This document shows, piece after piece, positions 45,359 through 51,660 of a stretch of DNA of 64,000 bases. Under the pieces are notes generated by a model, which saw only the letters and a program-made list of their open reading frames with translations, ran no database searches and was not told the origin of the DNA. Origin of the DNA: an uncultured Chromatiaceae bacterium (GTDB lineage Bacteria > Pseudomonadota > Gammaproteobacteria > Enterobacterales > Alteromonadaceae). A program made the translations under genes and the position numbers. Numbering within the stretch: the stretch's first letter is position 1; each line of letters begins with the position of its first letter. The stretch is from contig CALJUX010000022.1 of the NCBI GenBank assembly GCA_937978655.1, forward strand, positions 62,001-126,000, in the 5' to 3' direction.

Positions 45359-46045
45359 TTAAGCGCCTGGACTGCAGTTGGTGCCAGTGGCGCTGCGGAC
45401 CTGGCCTTCGGAAAGTTCGATCACGGCCTGGCCCAGCACTGCGGCGTCGGTGGCGTCGTGGGTGATCAGCAGCATCGGTAGTTGGGTTTGAATTTGCAGC
45501 TGCAGCAACTCTTCGCGCAGGCTGTGCCGGAGCCCGGCGTCGAGCGCTGCAAAAGGTTCGTCCAGCAACAACGCCCGCGGCGCGCCGGCCAGCGCCCGCG
45601 CCAGCGCCACCCGCTGTTTTTGCCCGCCGGACAGCTGATGCGGATACAAACCGGCACATGGCTGCAGCTCAAAACGCGCCAGCCAGTGCTGCACTTGCGG
45701 CAGTTCCTGCTGCTTGCCCGGATTGGCAGGGCCGCGTCTCAGCGCAAAGCCGATGTTCTGACGCACATTCAGATGTGGAAACAGCGCATAGTCCTGAAAC
45801 AAATAGCCCAGCTGGCGCTGTTGTGGCGACAGGTTCAGCTGGCGGGCCTGGTCATACAGCACCTGGCCGGCCAGCGCGATGCGGCCGGTATCGGGCTGCA
45901 GCAGGCCGGCGATGGCTTTAAGCGTCAGGCTTTTGCCGGCACCGGACGGGCCCAGCAGCACCAGACGTTGGGCCTTGCTGTGAAAGCTGACGTCCAGGCG
46001 AAAATCGCCGGCGGCAAACTGCTTATGGATATCAATCTGAAACAA
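45359..46045 (-). CDS. modC: molybdate ABC transporter ATPase ModC, short form
   Basis: ModC drives molybdate uptake through ModB. Walker A is GPSGAGKS, the signature LSGGQKQRVALARAL and Walker B LLLDEPFAALD. No ATG fits: the reading frame runs open far upstream, but AGGAGA at 46052-46057 lies six bases before a TTG at 46043-46045, which I take as the start. The product is then 228 residues and ends soon after the H-loop (LLITHDA), so the C-terminal TOBE (mop) domain of E. coli ModC (352 residues) is missing. Confidence 0.87.
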   Translation of the reverse strand: MFQIDIHKQFAAGDFRLDVSFHSKAQRLVLLGPSGAGKSLTLKAIAGLLQPDTGRIALAGQVLYDQARQLNLSPQQRQLGYLFQDYALFPHLNVRQNIGFALRRGPANPGKQQELPQVQHWLARFELQPCAGLYPHQLSGGQKQRVALARALAGAPRALLLDEPFAALDAGLRHSLREELLQLQIQTQLPMLLITHDATDAAVLGQAVIELSEGQVRSATGTNCSPGA

Positions 46046-46080
46046 TGATGTTCTCCTGGCCTTGGTGCGGATGCGCGCTG

Positions 46081-46752
46081 TCAGCTTCTGCTTGCAACAC
46101 TGCGGCGTCTGGTCAGCCACTGCGCCAGTAACAACAGCGCGATACAAAGCCCGGACGTCACCAGCACCAGCCTGTTGGCACTGTGTTGGTCGCCGGCCTG
46201 CACCGCCTCATAAATGGCAATCGATAAGGTCTGGGTTTTGCCCGGAATACTGCCGGCCAGCATCAGCGTGGCGCCAAATTCGCCCATAGCGCGGGCAAAT
46301 GCCAGCATCAGGCCGGCCAGAATGCCACGCCAGGCCAGCGGCAGACTGATGCGGCAAAACACCGCGAAGTTACTAAGACCCAGCACTTTGCCCGCCTGCA
46401 GCAGTTGCGGGTCGACCGCCTCAAACGCCGCTCGGGCCGGTTTTAACACCAGCGGAAAAGTCACTACTGTGGCGGCGATAATGGCGCCTTCAATAGTGAA
46501 AATCAGCCGGATGCCAAACCAGCTTTCCAGCGCAGACCCAATAGCGCTGTGCCGCCCGAGCAGCACCAGCAGGTAATAACCGACCACGGTCGGCGGCAGC
46601 ACCATCGGCAGGGTCAGCAGGGCTTCAAGCAGGCTTTTGCCGGCGAAATCACGCCGCGCCAGCAGATAGGCCAGACTGCCGCCGAACAGTAAATTCAGCA
46701 GCGTGGCGATACCCGCCACCCACAGCGATAACTCTATTGCACGCCAGTCCAT
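46081..46752 (-). CDS. modB: molybdate ABC transporter permease ModB
   Basis: The 223-residue protein has five membrane segments and the ABC permease loop EAVDPQLLQAGKVLGLSNFAVFCRISLPLAWRGILAG. ARAMGEFGATLMLAGSIPGKTQTLSIAIYEAV is typical of ModB. I take the ATG at 46752; a GTG two codons upstream is also possible. It lies 39 bases after modA and 35 before modC. Confidence 0.93.
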   Translation of the reverse strand: MDWRAIELSLWVAGIATLLNLLFGGSLAYLLARRDFAGKSLLEALLTLPMVLPPTVVGYYLLVLLGRHSAIGSALESWFGIRLIFTIEGAIIAATVVTFPLVLKPARAAFEAVDPQLLQAGKVLGLSNFAVFCRISLPLAWRGILAGLMLAFARAMGEFGATLMLAGSIPGKTQTLSIAIYEAVQAGDQHSANRLVLVTSGLCIALLLLAQWLTRRRSVASRS

Positions 46753-46791
46753 AACCACTCTTTATTGCGAAAATGAAACACCGTCACGGCT

Positions 46792-47583
46792 TTACTCCAT
46801 CGGACTGAAGCCGTATTGCAACAAAATCTGCTGCGCAGCTGTTGAGTGCAGGTACTGGCTAAAGGCCCGGGCCTGCGCCGTATGTTTGCTGGTACTGCTG
46901 ATGGCCAGCGGATAGCGGATGGGGCTCTGCAGCGGCACCAGCCCAAGCGTACGGACCGGCTGGCCTTTAGCGTCAGAGGCGTAGACAAAACCGGCTTCGG
47001 CTTCGCCCCGCACCACATAATCCAGTACCTGACGCACGTTGGCCGCCTGCACCAGTTTTGCGCTCAGCGCCGGCCAAAGCCCGGCCTGCAGCAGGCTTTC
47101 TTTGGCATAACGACCGGCCGGCACTGTCACCGGGTTGCCGATGGCGATGCGCTGATAAGCCGGCGCGGTCAGGGGTTGCAGGTCGGCACTGACAGCTGTT
47201 GCTGCTGTTGCACTGCTGGCTTGTGGCGGCGCAGCCGTTGACAGTGCCGGCACAATCAGCACCAGGCGATTGGCAATAAAATCCTGCCGGCTCGTCGGGT
47301 CAATCAAAGCGTCCGCTTCGGCCAAATCCATGCTGTGCTGATCGGCCGTGGCGAGCACATCAACCGGCGCGCCATGATGCAGTTGCTGCACCAGCACACC
47401 GGATGCGGCGAAGTTCAGCGTCAGCTGACAAGGCTGCAGCTGTTGATACTGCGCGGCAATGGCTTTAAAAGCACCGCTCAGACTGGCAGCGGCGGAGATG
47501 GTCAGTTCGCAGGGCGCTGCCAGTAAAGCCGGGCTTGCCAGAGTGCCACAGAGCAGCAGACCAAAAGTGCCGATAAAACGCAT
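46792..47583 (-). CDS. modA: molybdate-binding periplasmic protein ModA
   Basis: The 263-residue product has a signal peptide ending near LLAA (residue 22). The mature part shows TISAAASLSGAFKAIAAQY, LNFAASGVLVQQLHHGAPVDVLATAD and a C-terminal DYVVRGEAEAGFVYASDA, all ModA features with the serines that hold the oxyanion. GAGGGA is seven bases before the ATG at 47583. It heads modABC-modE, with a ModE operator 58 bases upstream. Confidence 0.94.
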   Translation of the reverse strand: MRFIGTFGLLLCGTLASPALLAAPCELTISAAASLSGAFKAIAAQYQQLQPCQLTLNFAASGVLVQQLHHGAPVDVLATADQHSMDLAEADALIDPTSRQDFIANRLVLIVPALSTAAPPQASSATAATAVSADLQPLTAPAYQRIAIGNPVTVPAGRYAKESLLQAGLWPALSAKLVQAANVRQVLDYVVRGEAEAGFVYASDAKGQPVRTLGLVPLQSPIRYPLAISSTSKHTAQARAFSQYLHSTAAQQILLQYGFSPME

Positions 47584-47640
47584 GATAATTCCCTCAGTAG
47601 CCATAACTTGATGCTGCGTTCAGCGCGGGCACCAGACTTT

Positions 47641-47664
47641 CGCCATATACGCCGTTATATAACG
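47641..47664. promoter_or_regulatory. ModE operator upstream of modA
   Basis: CGCCATATA-N6-TATATAACG matches the ModE consensus CGNTATATA-N6-TATATANCG with one mismatch. It lies between moaE and modA, so ModE with molybdate should shut off the transporter genes while the moa genes upstream stay outside its direct reach. Confidence 0.85.
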
Positions 47665-47743
47665 CTGCCTATTCGTCTGCCGGGGTACCCAAAAAGCGGT
47701 AGTTGGGCGGCCGCCGGCGTGACAGTCAGCTTGCCGGTTTTTG

Positions 47744-48232
47744 TCAGCGCGCGGGTGTTTGCCAGCGGGCCAGCGCTTGTTTATCCGACGCTTTGGCATC
47801 GGCCCAGCTGGTGCCGGTTAAAAAATGCACTTTTTTCCACAGTGGCACCTGATTTTTCAGGTAGTCCATCAGCATGTCGCAGGCGGCAAAGGCGTCGCTG
47901 CGGTGCGGCGCGGCCACACCAACCAGCACAATTTGCGCGCCCAGTGGCAACAGGCCAATGCGGTGGACGACAGTCACGGCGCGCAGGTCAAAACGCTCAG
48001 CGGCCTGGCCGGCTATAGCGCGGATACTCTGTTCGGTCATGCCGGGATAATGCTCCAGCTCCAGCGCCTGCAGCGTGTCGCTGGGTAGCGACCCGTCTTG
48101 CGGCTGGAATTGCTCACGCACCAGACCACAAAACAACACCACGGCGCCGCAGTCGGGCCTTTGCAGCGCCTGGTATTCGTGATCCAGGGCAAAATCCTCG
48201 GGCTGGACCCGGCAGTTGATGACAACCGTCAT
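47744..48232 (-). CDS. moaE: molybdopterin synthase catalytic subunit MoaE
   Basis: MoaE, with MoaD, adds the two sulfurs that turn cPMP into molybdopterin. The 162-residue protein shows GAVVLFCGLVREQ, LELEHYPGMTE, VVHRIGLLPLGAQIVLVGV, HR-x-AF-A and the active-site region PLWKKVHF with the two lysines. It starts two bases after moaD ends. Confidence 0.95.
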   Translation of the reverse strand: MTVVINCRVQPEDFALDHEYQALQRPDCGAVVLFCGLVREQFQPQDGSLPSDTLQALELEHYPGMTEQSIRAIAGQAAERFDLRAVTVVHRIGLLPLGAQIVLVGVAAPHRSDAFAACDMLMDYLKNQVPLWKKVHFLTGTSWADAKASDKQALARWQTPAR

Positions 48233-48234
48233 GT

Positions 48235-48525
48235 TCAGCCTCCGGTCACAGGCGGAAATAACGCCACTTCATCACCGGGGCTGACCCAGGCCGTGCTGGC
48301 AACCAGCTGCTGATTCAGCGCCGCTAAGACTTCGCGGCCGGCCAATGCCTGTTGTACCTGTGGCGACTCTGCGCTCAGTAACGCCAGCACAGCGCTGATT
48401 TGCAGCGGCGCCGGTAACGTCAGCTGTAATTCGCTGTGGCCGATGGCTTCACGCAATGCGGCAAAAAACAGCACTTTAACCGGTGCAGCAAGGCTGCTGT
48501 GTGGTGCAAAGGCAGTGTCAGACAT
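48235..48525 (-). CDS. moaD: molybdopterin synthase sulfur carrier MoaD
   Basis: The 96-residue ubiquitin-like protein ends in FPPVTGG; the terminal Gly-Gly is adenylylated by MoeB and then carries sulfur as thiocarboxylate. The ATG at 48525 has GGAG about ten bases upstream and overlaps the end of moaC by eight bases. The moeB gene that activates it is at 61621 in the same window. Confidence 0.93.
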   Translation of the reverse strand: MSDTAFAPHSSLAAPVKVLFFAALREAIGHSELQLTLPAPLQISAVLALLSAESPQVQQALAGREVLAALNQQLVASTAWVSPGDEVALFPPVTGG

Positions 48526-48994
48526 CGGCGCGTCTCCAGTGACCGGACTTACCGCCCAGTTTTTCGCATAAATGAATGTGGTTGATTTCAATGGCCGGAT
48601 CGGCTGCTTTGGCCATATCGTGCAGTGTCAGCGCGGCAATACTGACTGCGGTTAAGGCTTCCATTTCGACACCGGTGCTGCCCTCAACTTTGCACAAGGC
48701 GCGGATCAGCACCTTGCCAAGCGTGGGCTGCAGGTCAAACTGGATGTCGATTTTGCACAGCAGCAGCGGATGACACAGCGGAATGAGTTCGGCAGTTTTT
48801 TTCGCCGCCATGATGCCGGCGATGCGGGCACAGGCCAGCGCGTCACCTTTGGGTAAGTGCGCCAGCGTCGCCACCACTTGCGGCAGCATCGTCACTTCGG
48901 CCTGTGCGATAGCGGTGCGGCTGCCTGGCGTTTTGCCGGCGATATCGACCATGCTGGCTTCGCCATTGGCATTTAAATGCGTCAGTTCAGTCAT
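48518..48994 (-). CDS. moaC: cyclic pyranopterin monophosphate synthase MoaC
   Basis: MoaC turns the MoaA product into cPMP. The 158-residue protein has the family features MVDIAGK, AKKTAELIPLCHPL, the conserved KVEGSTGVEMEALTA and HDMAKA, with the catalytic lysine and histidines. It overlaps moaB upstream and moaD downstream by a few bases, so translation is coupled. Confidence 0.96.
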   Translation of the reverse strand: MTELTHLNANGEASMVDIAGKTPGSRTAIAQAEVTMLPQVVATLAHLPKGDALACARIAGIMAAKKTAELIPLCHPLLLCKIDIQFDLQPTLGKVLIRALCKVEGSTGVEMEALTAVSIAALTLHDMAKAADPAIEINHIHLCEKLGGKSGHWRRADV

Positions 48995-49545
48995 CTGGCT
49001 GTCCCCGGTTCTGCCTGAGTCACAGTGCAGGCGCCGGCGCGGCGCAGTAATGAGGTGAAATTACAGGGTTTGGTGTGTGCCAGCAGTTGCGGCCAGATCA
49101 GCTGGTCGGCGGCAAGTTGCGCTGCGTCCATGCTGCCCGGCACCGCAAAAATCAGTTTTTGATTGGCAATACCGGCCACCGCGCCGGATTGCAGCGCGGC
49201 GCTGCCGATTTTATGAAACGACAGCGCACGGAACAGTTCACCAAAGCCTGGCACTTCGCGGTCAAATAATGGTGTTATCGCTGCCACGCTACAGTTTTTG
49301 GCATGAAAACCGGTGCCGCCGCACAGCAGGATCACCTGGCTCTTGCCGTCGGCGATTAACTGGCTGACGGTCGCGCGGATTTGATACAGGTTTTCCGCGA
49401 CAAACAGCCGCTGGCACAGCTGGTGGCCTTGCGCCTGCAGCGCCTGCGCCAGCATGGCGCCGGTGTCGTCCGTGGCGGCGGTATGGCGGTCAGAGACGGT
49501 CAATAGTGCCAGTTGTATCGGTTGTTCGGTCGAAAAGGTGGTCAT
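48991..49545 (-). CDS. moaB: MoaB/MogA-family molybdopterin adenylyltransferase
   Basis: The 184-residue protein belongs to the MoaB/Mog family that adenylylates molybdopterin before metal insertion by MoeA. It shows LTVSDRH...DTGAMLAQAL, the nucleotide site LLCGGTGFHAKN, and FDREVPGFGELFRALSFHKIGSAALQSGAVAG. MoaB and MogA are hard to separate by eye; its place in a moa operon favours moaB, and no other mog gene is seen, so it may fill that role. Its start overlaps mobA by four bases. Confidence 0.9.
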   Translation of the reverse strand: MTTFSTEQPIQLALLTVSDRHTAATDDTGAMLAQALQAQGHQLCQRLFVAENLYQIRATVSQLIADGKSQVILLCGGTGFHAKNCSVAAITPLFDREVPGFGELFRALSFHKIGSAALQSGAVAGIANQKLIFAVPGSMDAAQLAADQLIWPQLLAHTKPCNFTSLLRRAGACTVTQAEPGTAR

Positions 49546-50132
49546 AACGAAGTCCTGTGGTCAAAAGCGCTGTTGAACTGTGCAGCGATGGCGGCGAAAC
49601 CCGCCGGGTCGTTGCAGTTTTGAAAAGCCGCAGGCACCGGCAAATGCAGTTCGTGCAGGCCCAGTTGTTGCCACAGACGATGTAAGGCGCGGCTCGCCGT
49701 GGTGGCGTTCAGCGTGGCCTGTAACGCTGTGGCAAGTGCGCTGTGGTTTTCCAGCAGCACCGGCAGCGGAAAGCCCCGCATAAAGCCGGCTTGTTGCCGC
49801 GCCAGGGTTTGTGTCAGCAGTGGCGCCAGCGCCTGCGGTGTCAGCAACGGCATGTCGACCGGCAACACCAGCAGCCAGCGACAGCTGCAGGCGGGTAAGG
49901 CGGCGGCAATGCCAGCCATCGGGCCGGCATGTTGATACTGGTCCTGAATAAAACCCGGCTGGTTGCGGCTGACCAGCACCTGCTGTGCGCCAAGCGTTTT
50001 GCCGAGGCGGATGGTGCGGGCCAGCAAGGTTTCACCCTGCAGTTCCAGCAAGGCTTTGTCGCGGCCCATCCGGCTGGATTGGCCGCCGCTGAGCACCAGC
50101 ACGGTAAACGCCGGCAGGCTGAGATTGGTCAT
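49542..50132 (-). CDS. mobA: molybdenum cofactor guanylyltransferase MobA
   Basis: MobA joins GMP to Mo-molybdopterin to make the dinucleotide cofactor used by enzymes such as NasA. The 196-residue protein starts with VLVLSGGQSSRMGRDKALLEL, the nucleotide-binding motif, and has LPVDMPLLTP, the metal-binding Asp. The ATG at 50132 lies two bases after moaA; the frame is open further upstream inside moaA but that part has no MobA likeness. Confidence 0.94.
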   Translation of the reverse strand: MTNLSLPAFTVLVLSGGQSSRMGRDKALLELQGETLLARTIRLGKTLGAQQVLVSRNQPGFIQDQYQHAGPMAGIAAALPACSCRWLLVLPVDMPLLTPQALAPLLTQTLARQQAGFMRGFPLPVLLENHSALATALQATLNATTASRALHRLWQQLGLHELHLPVPAAFQNCNDPAGFAAIAAQFNSAFDHRTSL

Positions 50133-50134
50133 GC

Positions 50135-51106
50135 TCAGCCCCCAATCATCGCCAGCTGGCGGGTCTGCCCGGTATTGGCATTGGCCAGCTGGTGGCTGAA
50201 CGGTTTGAACTGCAGCTGGGCTTGCAAAAATGCCACCAGCGCCGGCGGGTTGTCCTCGGCCAGCAGATGGCGCAAATTCTGGTGTTGCTCGGCAAATAAA
50301 CACAAAAATAACTGGCCGGTGCTGGACACCCTTAAACGGTTGCAGTCGTCACAAAAATGCGCGCTGTACGGCATGATAAGACCAATAGTGCCAAGATATT
50401 CCGGGTGGGCATATTCCAGCGCCGGGCCGGCATTGTGCTGGCGCGGCATCAGTTGCCAGCCGGCGGCGGTCAGCTGTTGAATAATGCTGCTGCCACTTAA
50501 GTGCTGCGCTTCAAAAAAACTGCCGTTATCACCGGTTTGCATTAATTCGATAAAGCGCAGGCTGACCGGTTTATCCCGGACAAAATCCAGAAAAGTCTCC
50601 AGCGACTGACCGTTATACTGGCGCAGCAGCACCGTATTGATTTTGACTTTACCAAGGCCGAGCGCCAGCGCCCGCTCAACCCCGGCCAGAATATCGGCCA
50701 GCCGGTCCTGGCCGGTCACCAGATGAAAAGTGTCGGCATCCAGGCTGTCGATACTGACATTGAGGGCGGTGAGGCCGGCATCGAGCCAATGCTGGATATC
50801 TTTGTTCAGGCGATAGCCATTGGTGGTCAGCGCCACCTCGCGGATGCCGGCGGTCTGCCGGACAGTCCTGATGATGTCGCACAGATCACGTCTGAGCGTC
50901 GGTTCGCCGCCGGTCAGCCGCACTTTCGTGGTGCCGGCGGCGGCAAAGCCACGCACCAGATGCTGAATTTCAAGCAGCGTGAGCTCAGCGGCTTTGTTGT
51001 CGCAGCTGCTGCCGTTTGGCAAACAATAGTTGCAGCGAAAATTGCAGCTTTCGGTCAGCGACAAACGTAAATAGCTGAAGCGCCGTTCAAATGGGTCTTG
51101 CAACAT
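50135..51106 (-). CDS. moaA: GTP 3',8-cyclase MoaA
   Basis: MoaA is the radical-SAM enzyme that begins Moco synthesis from GTP. The 323-residue protein has the SAM cluster motif C21-x3-C25-x2-C28 (ESCNFRCNYC), VRLTGGEPTLRRDL, and the C-terminal second cluster with CDDCNRLRVS...FLCLF. The C-terminal Gly-Gly (MIGG) needed by MoaA is present. It is the first gene of the moa-mob-mod run, behind a structured leader. Confidence 0.96.
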   Translation of the reverse strand: MLQDPFERRFSYLRLSLTESCNFRCNYCLPNGSSCDNKAAELTLLEIQHLVRGFAAAGTTKVRLTGGEPTLRRDLCDIIRTVRQTAGIREVALTTNGYRLNKDIQHWLDAGLTALNVSIDSLDADTFHLVTGQDRLADILAGVERALALGLGKVKINTVLLRQYNGQSLETFLDFVRDKPVSLRFIELMQTGDNGSFFEAQHLSGSSIIQQLTAAGWQLMPRQHNAGPALEYAHPEYLGTIGLIMPYSAHFCDDCNRLRVSSTGQLFLCLFAEQHQNLRHLLAEDNPPALVAFLQAQLQFKPFSHQLANANTGQTRQLAMIGG

Positions 51107-51123
51107 AAATTGACACCTTTCCA

Positions 51124-51235
51124 GGTTGGGAGGTCAGACCGTTTCCAGTCAGGCCCGGTGGCATGATTGCCACGGCCACTCTGGCGTGTCAGGTATTCCT
51201 GAGTTAGCGCAGCAGGGCTCGGCGTTGTTGGTATT
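51124..51235 (-). ncRNA. structured moaA leader, probable Moco riboswitch
   Basis: On the - strand the leader folds into at least three hairpins: TCAGG-AATA-CCTGA (51189-51202), GTGGCA-ATCA-TGCCAC inside a GGCC/GGCC stem (51153-51178), and GACTG-GAAA-CGGTC (51137-51150), the last with a GNRA loop. Moco riboswitches lie before moaA in many gammaproteobacteria and hold a GNRA tetraloop. I cannot align it to the family model, so the identity is probable, not sure. Confidence 0.55.
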
Positions 51236-51326
51236 GTAAAAGCCCGGCGCGCGGGTGGTTATTGCCTTCTCTGGGCAGTTCATTTACCTCTTTGTAGGTA
51301 CCATCACCCGGTTGCCAAAGTAAAAA

Positions 51327-51361
51327 GGCCAGCTGCCGGTGTCCCGGCAGCTGGCCTCGTT
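51327..51361 (-). terminator. strong - strand terminator upstream of the moaA leader
   Basis: GGCCAGCTGCCGG and its exact complement form a 13-bp stem with a 4-base loop; on the - strand TTTTTA follows. No annotated - strand gene lies upstream of it, so it must end an unseen short transcript or an extended moaA leader. Confidence 0.85.
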
Positions 51362-51531
51362 GCCATGCATGTCTGTTATTTGCTTCTGACTTACAAGTTT
51401 AATGCCGCAGATTAAGTCTATGAAAAACCGATAAAAATTTTCGAAACCTGCCGCGGTGATACTGCTCTTGTGCAAAAACAGGGCAAAGTTGCACCAGACT
51501 AGGCCAGCTGGTCGCTGTCGATTTGTTGCAC

Positions 51532-51545
51532 CTGATTAAAATCAA
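51532..51545. promoter_or_regulatory. possible FNR/DNR-like site upstream of nasA
   Basis: CTGAT-TAAA-ATCAA differs from TTGAT-N4-ATCAA by one base. It lies 116 bases before the nasA ATG. It may instead form part of the leader RNA, since CTGATT and AATCAG pair. Confidence 0.35.
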
Positions 51546-51553
51546 TCAGTTAA

Positions 51554-51574
51554 CAGCTGGCATCAGAAATGCTG
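51554..51574 (+). promoter_or_regulatory. nasA leader element P1 (shared with nrtA leader)
   Basis: The segment reads CAGCTGGCA, T, CAGAA, AT, GCTG and can fold with CAGAA in the loop. The nrtA leader has the same bases without the three extra ones (58969-58986, - strand). It is the likely first hairpin of an antitermination target. Confidence 0.65.
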
Positions 51575-51596
51575 CACCGGGATACAACATGAAATT

Positions 51597-51645
51597 GGTA
51601 AAGGCGCCTGCGCCGGCATAACAGTCGGCAGCGGCGCCTTTTTTA
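51597..51645 (+). terminator. attenuator in the nasA leader
   Basis: AAGGCGCC (51601-51608) pairs with GGCGCCTT (51633-51640), with GCCG/CGGC inside, and T6 follows. It lies 16 bases before the nasA ATG, with no + strand gene upstream, so it can only stop nasA transcription. GGT-AAAGGC-GCC (51597-51608) can form a hexaloop hairpin that would break the terminator stem. Confidence 0.85.
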
Positions 51646-51660
51646 TTTTGGAGTGTGGGT

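Noticed and set aside
51284..51475. 63-residue frame on the - strand upstream of the orphan terminator
   Set aside because: It runs through the terminator stem and no ribosome site is visible; a non-coding transcript is more likely.
51500..51516. Sigma-54 promoter before nasA
   Set aside because: GG and GC are ten bases apart, but five other consensus positions fail, so I cannot support it.
51554..51574. Strict ANTAR hexaloop in the first hairpin of the nasA leader
   Set aside because: The loop is CAGAA or UCAGAA, lacking A at position 1; only the second hairpin fits, so the P1 match is to the nrtA leader and not to the general consensus.
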